58,717 nucleotides of DNA, taken from positions 8,195-66,911 of the forward strand of contig DXQT01000013.1 in the NCBI GenBank assembly GCA_019411365.1, in the 5' to 3' direction. The notes under the pieces were generated by a model, which was not told the origin of the DNA, ran no database searches, and was given only the letters and a program-made list of their open reading frames with translations. The translations under genes and the position numbers were made by a program. Origin of the DNA: Roseburia sp. GTDB lineage: Bacteria; Bacillota_A; Clostridia; Lachnospirales; Lachnospiraceae. Shown here in pieces: positions 8,427 through 15,916 of the stretch (positions within the stretch are counted from its first letter, which is position 1; each line of letters begins with the position of its first letter).

Positions 8427-8837
8427 CTATCTTGCTAACTCCTTTGTCTCCGGCTTTCTTGCCATACCGATATTTGCCTCATACATATCCATTCCGTCCG
8501 GACACAGTTCTCTCAGCTTATCAACATTGAACAGATAAAGAGGATATTCACAATAACCACTCCTCTGTGTAAATCCTGTAAACTCCCCAAGCTCATTTTC
8601 TGTGATGAATTTCTCAATATCCGGCATATCATTCACATTCAGATATCCGCAGTAATTCGGTGCAGCAACAGACAAATTTACGGTCACATCACCAAACGGC
8701 TCATCGTATCCATCTTCATTACACATAAGCCCGATATACATTGCCTTGTTATTCATATACTGCTGAATATCGAGTGTTACCTGTGTCTCCCCGGAAAAAC
8801 TGGAATTATAAGTCACCTGTTTCTTTTCATTATCCAT
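8427..8837 (-). CDS. DUF4313 protein
   Basis: 136 aa with ribosome site AAGGAGGCATTT. Features QVTLDIQQYMNNKAMYIGLM, a GDVTVNLSV strand, and CGYLNVNDMPDIEKFITENE, typical of the DUF4313 proteins encoded between trbL/virB6-like and prgI genes in clostridial ICEs. Soluble, with no catalytic motif visible and function unknown. The gaps to both neighbours are about 12 nt, so it is co-transcribed with them. Confidence 0.75.
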   Translation of the reverse strand: MDNEKKQVTYNSSFSGETQVTLDIQQYMNNKAMYIGLMCNEDGYDEPFGDVTVNLSVAAPNYCGYLNVNDMPDIEKFITENELGEFTGFTQRSGYCEYPLYLFNVDKLRELCPDGMDMYEANIGMARKPETKELAR

Positions 8838-8849
8838 AAATGCCTCCTT

Positions 8850-9692
8850 CTATAATCCGAATGCCTTACTTGTAAGTGTCTGTGCTCCCTTCACACTTCC
8901 AACCGTCATTGCTATGGTAAATGTCATTTCACACAGATAAATAAGTGTCTGTGCCCAGTCTGCATAACTTCCCGTAAAGGAAGGCAGCCCTGCATTGATA
9001 AATGCATTGCATACCACAATCGCAAGTGCCATTGTTACCGCCTCAAACACACAGGATAAGAAATACTTACAGTAAGTTGACATCGTATGACTTACCATTC
9101 TGTTTCCTGCCATTGTAGAGCAGGCGATTGCTCCAAGCGGCACAATGATCAATATTTTTAAGAATCTGAAATACACGGTGTAAATGATAAAGAAACCACA
9201 GATAATAATGATGATTGCAAGCAGTGCCGTAAGGATCAGCATTACCAGACTTTCACCAAATCCAAGTCCCTTAATAACATCTGCCTGTGCACTGTCAATG
9301 GCAAGCTGTGTTGTTGTTCCTGCCGAAATAAGCCCTACCAGATTTCCGATGGAAGTAAAAAATGCTTTCATAATCGTGACATTATTGGCAACAAACCATT
9401 CTGCAAGTCCTAATCGGATAAGCATACGCAGGATTGATTCAAACCTCATTTCATCTTTCACATCTATACTTTCCGAACAGAAACCGATAACAAAGAACAG
9501 TACCACAAGGGAAGAACCAACCGCTACAAAGATTGGCTCTATTCCCTCGATGACTGCCCACGGACCACCGCCCTTAAAACTGACGGGCGATTGTCCAAGC
9601 ATTGCAAAAACCAAAGATATCTGATTGTTCCAAAATCCAAACATAGCTTCAAGGAGAGCAAGTATTTTGTCTCCCAGCTTAAAAATATCCAT
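8850..9692 (-). CDS. VirB6/TrbL-like polytopic channel protein
   Basis: 280 aa with about six hydrophobic segments (for example PIFVAVGSSLVVLFFVIGF, MLILTALLAIIIIICGFFII, FLKILIIVPLGAIACSTMAG, ALAIVVCNAFINAG). The GNRMVSHTMSTYCKYFLSC loop after the fourth segment is characteristic of the CD1112/TrbL-type proteins of clostridial ICEs. It is expected to form part of the inner-membrane transfer channel with VirB4 and the VirB3-like PrgI. It lies 54 nt downstream of the Maff2 gene in the same operon. Confidence 0.85.
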   Translation of the reverse strand: MDIFKLGDKILALLEAMFGFWNNQISLVFAMLGQSPVSFKGGGPWAVIEGIEPIFVAVGSSLVVLFFVIGFCSESIDVKDEMRFESILRMLIRLGLAEWFVANNVTIMKAFFTSIGNLVGLISAGTTTQLAIDSAQADVIKGLGFGESLVMLILTALLAIIIIICGFFIIYTVYFRFLKILIIVPLGAIACSTMAGNRMVSHTMSTYCKYFLSCVFEAVTMALAIVVCNAFINAGLPSFTGSYADWAQTLIYLCEMTFTIAMTVGSVKGAQTLTSKAFGL

Positions 9693-9746
9693 ACCTGTTA
9701 TTCACCTCTTTTCTTCTATTGCAACAGGGATTATTTTTTCCCTATC

Positions 9747-10124
9747 TTAGAAGCCTAAGAAAGTGAGTACAGTAGAAATACCTGCCATGATAATACCTGC
9801 CACAACCCCCTTTAAAGCTGAGTTCATAGTAGATGAATCCTGCTGCTGGTATGCCTGTGCAAATTCCATTACATTCTTTGCAAGGATAATTACTCCAACT
9901 GCACCGATAACTGCGATCACAAGCGTTTTTAAGTTCTCAAGTGGCTGTGTTACTGCCGAAGTACCTCCTGCCGCAAAGCAGGTAGTGCTCATAAACATTA
10001 CTCCCATAACGGCTCCGGATAATGCCGGAACAAATTTTTTCTTAAACTGAATAAATCTCTGCTTCATACCTTTTTCCTCCATCTGATTGTTGTTGGTTGT
10101 CATAATAATCTGTTCTTTTCTCAT
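9747..10124 (-). CDS. Maff2-family small membrane protein (pilin/VirB2-like candidate)
   Basis: 125 aa. A basic N-terminus is followed by a hydrophobic, signal-like segment with a possible cleavage site (MFMSTTCFAAGG, about 43-54), then two transmembrane helices (LKTLVIAVIGAVGVIILAKN and GVVAGIIMAGISTVLTFLGF) separated by a short polar loop. This is the Maff2 layout and also the two-helix layout of VirB2/TrbC pilins; the pilin role is inference. Ribosome site AAAGGAGACAACC. An upstream leader region with a short ORF and two terminators (10145-10315) probably controls it and the virB6/prgI/virB4 genes downstream. Confidence 0.8.
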   Translation of the reverse strand: MRKEQIIMTTNNNQMEEKGMKQRFIQFKKKFVPALSGAVMGVMFMSTTCFAAGGTSAVTQPLENLKTLVIAVIGAVGVIILAKNVMEFAQAYQQQDSSTMNSALKGVVAGIIMAGISTVLTFLGF

Positions 10125-10144
10125 ATTGGTTGTCTCCTTTTCGA

Positions 10145-10182
10145 TAAAAAAATAGCCAGCAGGGTTTATCCCTAACTGGCTG
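10145..10182 (-). terminator. Rho-independent terminator between leader ORF and Maff2 gene
   Basis: In the minus transcript, AGCCAG pairs with CTGGCT and an inner AGGG with CCCT, giving a stem of about 10 bp with one bulge (10154-10181), followed at once by a T-rich tail (A-run 10145-10152 on the plus strand). It lies only about 20 nt before the Maff2 ATG and about 8 nt after the leader ORF stop, the position of an attenuator. Confidence 0.8.
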
Positions 10183-10189
10183 TTAAAAG

Positions 10190-10264
10190 TTACTTTATAT
10201 GATCAGGCATAGCCTGTTGTAATGATAAAATCGGGCTTTCCCCGATATGTTTTGCTGTGACCAC
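10190..10264 (-). CDS. 24-aa leader peptide upstream of the Maff2 gene
   Basis: GTG start at 10264, reached from GAAAGGAGGT just upstream. The peptide begins MVTAKHIGES, ends MPDHIK and stops with TAA at 10192-10190. An internal hairpin (ATCGGG with CCCGAT, 10231-10247) lies within the ORF. It is placed between two strong terminators, so ribosome passage could decide folding of the downstream one. The GTG start overlaps the Shine-Dalgarno region unusually closely, so the exact start is uncertain. No family recognised. Confidence 0.5.
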   Translation of the reverse strand: MVTAKHIGESPILSLQQAMPDHIK

Positions 10265-10279
10265 CTCCTTTCAAGGTAC

Positions 10280-10315
10280 AAAAAAAGCACCTTAACCATA
10301 ATTGGCTAAAGTGCT
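10280..10315 (-). terminator. Strong Rho-independent terminator upstream of leader ORF
   Basis: A 12-bp stem (one G-U near each end; 10286-10297 with 10304-10315) and AATTAT loop, followed by seven T in the minus transcript (A-run 10280-10286). It lies downstream of the 179-aa-frame membrane gene and just upstream of the leader ribosome site, leaving no room for a separate promoter between it and the leader ORF. Confidence 0.85.
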
Positions 10316-10364
10316 GTGTGAATTAAATATTAAGTCATTTACAAGAATGACAAAGCTATAATTA

Positions 10365-10886
10365 TCATATATTGCTTTTTCTTAATAATGATTCAAGTTG
10401 ACTATTAATGGCATTTTTTAATAATTTCGAGAACTCTTGTCCACTTGCAAAATATTTTTCTCTTATGATTGGAAAATCCTTTGTATGTGTACCATCTGGT
10501 GCCTCAGCTTCAACTAAATTATTTAGTAAATTTTCACATTCTATTTTTTTGTTTTCCAATTCTTCAGTATAGCCCGCATCGAGTAACGGTTTTGCAATTT
10601 CATAACGCCCCAAATCGTCCATAAATTGATTAAGCAATCTATAAAATGCTATTTCACTGTCTGTTTCTCCTTTGATTTCAGAATCATATTTATGCCAATT
10701 TATTAGTATTTCATGCAACCTGCTATATCGATATTTATCAATTTCATTTAACTTTTTTTGTTCTTCAATATGTTTTAATCTATAACTATTTATCAAAGAA
10801 ATTATTATATTCGCTATCGATGTTATAAGAGCTGCAAATACTGTTGTTGTTAGAATCACTGTATACAAAAAATCTTTCTTTTCCAT
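10365..10886 (-). CDS. Membrane-anchored protein of unknown function
   Basis: 173 aa from the ATG at 10886; a longer frame begins 18 nt upstream (10904). One N-terminal transmembrane helix (FLYTVILTTTVFAALITSIANIII, about 5-28, named here only as a span) is followed by a soluble, helical, charged domain (LKHIEEQKKLNEIDKYRYSR, then WHKYDSEIKGE). I recognise no family. It looks more AT-rich by eye than its neighbours, has its own promoter inside a perfect inverted repeat (10932-10970), and is closed by a strong terminator, so it behaves like an independently regulated cargo gene between the coupling-protein gene and the channel genes. Entry exclusion or phage defence are possible but unsupported. 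Confidence 0.7.
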   Translation of the reverse strand: MEKKDFLYTVILTTTVFAALITSIANIIISLINSYRLKHIEEQKKLNEIDKYRYSRLHEILINWHKYDSEIKGETDSEIAFYRLLNQFMDDLGRYEIAKPLLDAGYTEELENKKIECENLLNNLVEAEAPDGTHTKDFPIIREKYFASGQEFSKLLKNAINSQLESLLRKSNI

Positions 10887-10931
10887 TAAAGTACCACCAT
10901 ACAATTCCCAATTTACGAAACTCTTTCATTC

Positions 10932-10970
10932 CGCATAGGCACATTATACCACAGTTCCTGTGCCTATGCG
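10932..10970 (-). promoter_or_regulatory. Extended -10 promoter inside a 12-bp perfect palindrome
   Basis: CGCATAGGCACA (10932-10943) and TGTGCCTATGCG (10959-10970) are perfect inverted arms. On the minus strand the loop carries TGGTATAAT, an extended -10 box (TATAAT at 10948-10943). No good -35 is visible. The arms cover the region expected for polymerase and the start site, so this looks like an operator-controlled promoter for the 10,886-10,365 gene. A structural terminator for the coupling-protein gene is less likely because no T-run follows. Confidence 0.5.
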
Positions 10971-10976
10971 ACGCCT

Positions 10977-13154
10977 TTACTGATTCTTCCGATATGAACT
11001 CATCTTCTCCACCGTCACTTCCGGATAGAAATAAGTAAGAATCGTTGCTTTCGGAACACCTGCCGCAAGTGCTTTCTTCACTTCCTCTTTCTGCTCCGCT
11101 GTATATGACCAGTGCATCATTCGGTTTGTGATCGTATCCTCCCACTTCGGCTTCTCCCTCTCAGGATTTCTTACCGGCTGTCCTCCTCCACTGTTGTCTG
11201 AGTCCTTCTCTTTCTGCGATTCATCGGCATATTCAAGCTCATTTGCCTGCTCCCTGTCAATTTTTGCTTTTTGCTCTGCCTCGTCCTGCATAGAAAATCT
11301 TCTGTTCAGTTCCGCATCTCCAAGCATCATAAACTGCTCATAGGTCAGTGTATCAATATACACATTCTCTCCCTTATCCTTCATTTTTTCATAATGCTTA
11401 ACGGCTTTTTCCGATAAAATCTCAAATGGTGGTCCGATGATACGGTCTGCTCCCTGTGTATTATGAACATACGCTTTTCCTTTTCCGTCCGCTGTCTGAT
11501 TAAACATCGGGTGTCGGAATGGAATATACTTATTGTCCATTATCGGATCAAAACCACGGATAAAAATAATACATTTCTTATTATCCAGCTTTCTGACCTC
11601 ATCGGGTGTAAACAGTTCCCTGCCTAAAACATCATAATTTCTTGATGAGCTTCCCTGTCTGCCCTTTGTCTCACCGCTTGATTTTTTATCAATTGTCCCC
11701 TTGCCCAAAAGCTCCGAGACATACTTGTGTGTACTCTGCTCATTGCCTCCAAGATAGATGAAAGTATCGCAGTTGCCGGGGATTGTTTCCCAAGTATCTT
11801 TAAAAAGTGCCTTTAACTGGGCAAAGTTCTGAATGATGATAATACTTGAAATCTCCCTGCTTCGCATTGTCGATAACAACGAACAGAAGTCATCTGGCAA
11901 TGCGACATTCGCAAATTCGTCTAACATAAAGGTTACATGGATCGGCAGTCTGCCACCACAGTTAAAGTCTGCCTGATAGTACAATTCCTGAAATATCTGT
12001 GTGTATAACATACCGATAATGAAGTTATAGGATTTATCACTATCCGGGATTACACAAAACAGTGCTGTCTTTGTCTCCCCATCTCCATTTACTCCAATAC
12101 CGATATCAGACAAATTTAACTCATCTTTGGAGAGCAGTCGTAAAACCTGCTTATTTTCAAGAAATGCAAGTCTTGAGTTTGCACTGATAATAATAGAACG
12201 AACTGTATCGCCCGCACCTCTCATACATTTGTTGTACTGTTTGACCGCAGGGTGATTTGCTCCAAGCGGCGAACTCTCCTCCAGAAACTTCATACGGACA
12301 TCCAGCTTTGAAGCCTTTCCCGGTTCCTTAACCTCTGCTTCTCCAAGCAGCTTCAAAACTGTCTCAAAGTTTCGCTTTGCAGGCTGCACCTCCAGCCACA
12401 CATAATAGAAAATTGCCTGTAAAAACAAGCCTTCTGCTTTCTCCCAGAACGGATCACTCGGCGTTGAGCCTTTTGGTGTGGTATTACTGATAAGATTGGT
12501 AATCAGCTTCACCACATCAGTTTCCTCTCTGATATAGGAAAATGGATTGTAACAGTCTGATTTATCCATCTCCAAAAGATTGATGACTTTTACATTGTAC
12601 CCGTTATCCTTTAACATCTGCCCGCAGCTTCTTAATATCTCTCCTTTCGGATCAGTACAGATAAACGAACAGCTATGTGGCATCTGCATAAGATTCGGTT
12701 TTACTTCATAAAATGTCTTTCCTGCACCGGAACCTCCACAGATAAGAATATTTCCATTGAGCTTCAGCCTTCGGAAATCCAGCGACATTTTCACATTCTG
12801 GCTGAGTATCCGGTTGAAATTCTCATCTTTATCCGCCAGTATCTTATTGACCTGCTTCGGATTTTCAAATCTTGCTGTACCATATTCTTTGCCGGGCATA
12901 TAGTTTCTCTGGCTGGTGTAATACATAATAATAGCCATTGCATAGATACATAATGCAATGGCTACTGCGTTTACTGTATTTGAATTGTAATAATTGGCAA
13001 AAGGAACTGCACACACTTCATTGAACCTGTTCATAAAGTCATTAAAGGCAATCCCTTCTGTCCATGCACCATTTATCAGATAACCAAGATACCCGGATAA
13101 CACTGCACCCACTAAAATAAATATCAGTGACGGTTTTTTCTTCGTTGTCTGCAT
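10977..13154 (-). CDS. VirD4/TraG-family type IV coupling protein
   Basis: 725 aa. Two N-terminal transmembrane segments (about 9-27 and 62-82), then an ATPase with Walker A ICGGSGAGKTFYEV (about 136) and Walker B-like HVTFMLDEFANVALP (about 410), plus IIIIQNFAQLKALF and IYLGGNEQSTHKYVSE motifs usual for VirD4/PcfC proteins. It docks the relaxase-DNA complex to the channel. The C-terminus (about 620-725) is charged and ends with a short domain (TNRMMHWSYTAEQKEEVKKA). It follows the DUF3801 gene with a 6-nt gap and ribosome site AGGTAGGAGCCT. Confidence 0.95.
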   Translation of the reverse strand: MQTTKKKPSLIFILVGAVLSGYLGYLINGAWTEGIAFNDFMNRFNEVCAVPFANYYNSNTVNAVAIALCIYAMAIIMYYTSQRNYMPGKEYGTARFENPKQVNKILADKDENFNRILSQNVKMSLDFRRLKLNGNILICGGSGAGKTFYEVKPNLMQMPHSCSFICTDPKGEILRSCGQMLKDNGYNVKVINLLEMDKSDCYNPFSYIREETDVVKLITNLISNTTPKGSTPSDPFWEKAEGLFLQAIFYYVWLEVQPAKRNFETVLKLLGEAEVKEPGKASKLDVRMKFLEESSPLGANHPAVKQYNKCMRGAGDTVRSIIISANSRLAFLENKQVLRLLSKDELNLSDIGIGVNGDGETKTALFCVIPDSDKSYNFIIGMLYTQIFQELYYQADFNCGGRLPIHVTFMLDEFANVALPDDFCSLLSTMRSREISSIIIIQNFAQLKALFKDTWETIPGNCDTFIYLGGNEQSTHKYVSELLGKGTIDKKSSGETKGRQGSSSRNYDVLGRELFTPDEVRKLDNKKCIIFIRGFDPIMDNKYIPFRHPMFNQTADGKGKAYVHNTQGADRIIGPPFEILSEKAVKHYEKMKDKGENVYIDTLTYEQFMMLGDAELNRRFSMQDEAEQKAKIDREQANELEYADESQKEKDSDNSGGGQPVRNPEREKPKWEDTITNRMMHWSYTAEQKEEVKKALAAGVPKATILTYFYPEVTVEKMSSYRKNQ

Positions 13155-13160
13155 AGGCTC

Positions 13161-14279
13161 CTACCTCTCTTTTCTGGTAGTAACCGTTTTCTTCTTTGTG
13201 GTCTTTTTCTGCTCTTTCTGAACCTTTTCATATCGCTCCCTGACAGATGATTCTACCTTATCATAATGCGTATAAAGTTCGTCTCCCTTTTTCGTAGTTA
13301 CCACACGGTTCTGCTCATCATAGAGTTTGTAATCTTTTCTGGTATCAAGGAATGTGAGCATTGTCTTTCCATTATGGATATCCATAACGTTATCCTTATG
13401 CAGCCACACATATCTGACATCTTTTCCCCATGTTCCCGGAACTCTGGTCTTTACTGCATGGTCGTTTTCTTCTGCAATAAGTTTCTTACTGATCGTAACA
13501 TCTGACAGGTTCGTATTTTTTGAGGCAGATATTGCCCTCATTCTGTCCGCAAGGCTCTGATACCCTCTGATCCTGTTAGTGAAAGCCTCCTTATCCATCA
13601 TTACCTTGTGTGTACCATCCTCACTCCTGCCGCCAAGCACCCCGATTGTCTCAAGCTGTTTTATTACATTTTCTGCCTGCTCCCCATTGATGCTGAAATT
13701 CTCCTTGACCTGATCCACACTGATAGCCTGTTTTTCCATAGCAAACATTCCCACTTTTTCAATGAGTCCGTCTATGGCAGAATTTACCTTATCCCCTTCT
13801 ACCGTGTGGCTTTTCTCGTTTCCCTGCTGTTTTCTCAAAAAATCCATCAGCTTGCCGAGGGACTTTTCATCTCCATTCTTCAGATAGTCATCAAAGGTGG
13901 CAATCCTGCCAAATTTCAGCTTCTGTATCATCATATTCACACGGGGAACTGCCTCTGTATGAAAGATGACCTCACTCATACCGTCTGTCTTGTTACAGTC
14001 TGGAAGAACCGAATACAGGATTCCGTATTTCTTTGCCATTCTCTCAACCTTTCTCATATCTTCCGTTTTAAACTGCAATACCTGCAAATCCCCGCCCTTT
14101 AAGAGCAGCTTTCTCATAGATGTTTTTCCCAACGACTTTTCATAATCAAGCATCCCCTTTAAAAAGTCGATTGCCTTCTGCATGGCGGCAATACCGCCAC
14201 TGCCTACTTTCATAGCAATCTCTATCCCGTCATATGCGACACGGATAATCTGTACCGCTTCCTGAATTTCCTCTGCCAT
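13161..14279 (-). CDS. DUF3801 (PcfB-like) accessory protein
   Basis: 372 aa. The N-terminal half (GIAAMQKAIDFLKGMLDYEK ... GDLQVLQFKTEDMRKVERMA) is the DUF3801 signature; PcfB of pCF10 belongs here and helps present the relaxosome to the coupling protein. The C-terminal half carries a VWLHKDNVMDIHNGKTMLTF region and a Lys/Arg/Thr tail. The ATG overlaps the upstream stop by one base (TAATG). Gene order DUF3801-VirD4 is conserved in this ICE type. Confidence 0.85.
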   Translation of the reverse strand: MAEEIQEAVQIIRVAYDGIEIAMKVGSGGIAAMQKAIDFLKGMLDYEKSLGKTSMRKLLLKGGDLQVLQFKTEDMRKVERMAKKYGILYSVLPDCNKTDGMSEVIFHTEAVPRVNMMIQKLKFGRIATFDDYLKNGDEKSLGKLMDFLRKQQGNEKSHTVEGDKVNSAIDGLIEKVGMFAMEKQAISVDQVKENFSINGEQAENVIKQLETIGVLGGRSEDGTHKVMMDKEAFTNRIRGYQSLADRMRAISASKNTNLSDVTISKKLIAEENDHAVKTRVPGTWGKDVRYVWLHKDNVMDIHNGKTMLTFLDTRKDYKLYDEQNRVVTTKKGDELYTHYDKVESSVRERYEKVQKEQKKTTKKKTVTTRKER

Positions 14280-14683
14280 TATCGCACCTCCGCTTTCTCT
14301 CTTATTGTTGTCCTTATTTCTTCCGCCTTTGTACTGCGGATTTCCTCTACTGAAACATCAATGCCATATGCTGTTAAAATATCAGACAGATGACTGATTG
14401 CTTTTTCCTCCTCTATCCGGTACATCTCAAGTGCCACAAGCAGGTTTTCGACCTGTTCCACCCACGCAGGCTTTATATCGTACTTTGACCTGTATGTGAC
14501 CATAATCTCCTCGGACTGTACCTTATCCGTGGAATGTGCCAGAGCTTCGATCAGGGAAATCGTATCTTCCTTACTGCCGCTTCGGAAAGCAAACTGCACC
14601 ACAAAGTTTTTTTCTTCTTCCGTGAACTCGTGTTCCACACCGTTCATCCCTGTTACCGCCTCATTGACTACTGCTAAATTCAT
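14279..14683 (-). CDS. ICE hypothetical protein, 134 aa
   Basis: Ribosome site AGGAGGTACTT. Helical acidic protein (HEFTEEEKNFVVQFAFRSGS ... VEQVENLLVALEMYRIEEEK), with no membrane segment or catalytic motif. It overlaps the DUF3801 gene by one base and follows the coiled-coil gene closely, so it is part of the mobilisation operon. I do not recognise a named family. Confidence 0.7.
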   Translation of the reverse strand: MNLAVVNEAVTGMNGVEHEFTEEEKNFVVQFAFRSGSKEDTISLIEALAHSTDKVQSEEIMVTYRSKYDIKPAWVEQVENLLVALEMYRIEEEKAISHLSDILTAYGIDVSVEEIRSTKAEEIRTTIREKAEVR

Positions 14684-14692
14684 AAGTACCTC

Positions 14693-15886
14693 CTAACCTG
14701 CCATACTGTTTTCAAGCACGGCAATCTCAATAATCTCTTTCATCTTTTCCGCTGAGACATTATTATTGATAAGTTCCACAAGCTGCCCTTCTGTCAGTCC
14801 CTTTTCTATGGCACTTTTTATCTGGACAAGCTGTGCAGGCACAAGATCACCGCTTGCAACCAGCTTTACAATGTCAGCTCTTGACTTCTTTTTGAATGAA
14901 AATCTGGCAAAAAGTGCCGCAATGCCGCCATTTGATTTTCTTTCTGTACGCTCAACTGGAAGATGCTGGATTACACGCCCGGCAGAGTCCGTAACAGGTA
15001 TCTGATAATACACGGGTATTCCATTGTACATAGGTGGCACTGCCTGTGAATCTGCAAGTGTTTTCACTGTTTCCTTATTATCAGTAGCTGCCAAAACCTC
15101 TGACGGTCCAGCCTTTTCCTCTTTTTCCGCAACCTTCTGATCATCAGATGCCGCACTCATAATCTTATCCTCAAGAGATTCTATCCTGTCTCTCATACGC
15201 TCCATCTCCTTGTCCTTATGCTCAATGCTATCTCTTAATCTTGCAATCGTGCTGCTTGCCTTATTAAGTTCATCCTGCTGATGGATGATAATTCCATCCT
15301 TATCCTCATTTTCCTTTACAAGCCTTTCCGTGACTTCCTTATCTTCCTTTAATACTTCAACATCGGATAATTTTTTATTAAGGGCATCGTATCTTTCCTC
15401 CTGATAGTTGATTTTCTCCACTACCATTTCCATCTGTGCAATCAGTTCTTTCACATACTCTGAGTCCTGCGTATACTGCTCCGCAGCCTTTGAAAGCTGT
15501 GCCAGAACTTCTTCATATAATCTTCTCATCACAACGGGCTTCTCTCCCCTTGCCACAGCTTCCTGTATGGTTTCAACCGCAACTCCCTTTTCATAAAATT
15601 CCAGTGATACCTTCATCTGATTGCCGGAGAGCTTATTATTGTGAAGGATATTAAAAAGTTCCTCCGGAATCTCCTTATGCAGACCTTCCGATAACACTCT
15701 CATCTGTCCGATGTTAAAATTCTTATCCAGATACTTTTCCGTCTGCTCCTGCGTAAGTCCATCCTCAAGATCACTTTTTACAAGCCCGTACACCTCATCA
15801 TCGAAATTCATTTCTTTTCTCAATGACTCAATATATCTGGCAATCTGCATATTGCTTAACGGCTTGTCATTCAGATTTTGTTCCAT
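14693..15886 (-). CDS. Coiled-coil mobilisation-associated protein, 397 aa
   Basis: Ribosome site AGGAGGAGCAT. N-terminal helical repeats of about 20-25 residues (LSNMQIARYIESLRKEMNFD, GLTQEQTEKYLDKNFNIGQM, LSGNQMKVSLEFYEKGV), each predicting a short helix pair. A coiled coil follows (about 150-250), then a proline-containing linker with YYQIPVTDSAGRVIQ, a basic patch (FSFKKKSR) and a C-terminal return of the same short repeats (ADIVKLVASGDLVPAQLVQI, GLTEGQLVELINNNV). No enzymatic motif. Its position right after the relaxase gene suggests a relaxosome or coupling accessory role (inference). Confidence 0.72.
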   Translation of the reverse strand: MEQNLNDKPLSNMQIARYIESLRKEMNFDDEVYGLVKSDLEDGLTQEQTEKYLDKNFNIGQMRVLSEGLHKEIPEELFNILHNNKLSGNQMKVSLEFYEKGVAVETIQEAVARGEKPVVMRRLYEEVLAQLSKAAEQYTQDSEYVKELIAQMEMVVEKINYQEERYDALNKKLSDVEVLKEDKEVTERLVKENEDKDGIIIHQQDELNKASSTIARLRDSIEHKDKEMERMRDRIESLEDKIMSAASDDQKVAEKEEKAGPSEVLAATDNKETVKTLADSQAVPPMYNGIPVYYQIPVTDSAGRVIQHLPVERTERKSNGGIAALFARFSFKKKSRADIVKLVASGDLVPAQLVQIKSAIEKGLTEGQLVELINNNVSAEKMKEIIEIAVLENSMAG

Positions 15887-15916
15887 ATGCTCCTCCTAAC
15901 TGCGCAAAAAAACAGC

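Noticed and set aside
10786..11145. 119-codon minus ORF overlapping the coupling-protein end
   Set aside because: Out of frame with two well-supported genes and crosses the palindromic promoter; no ribosome site.
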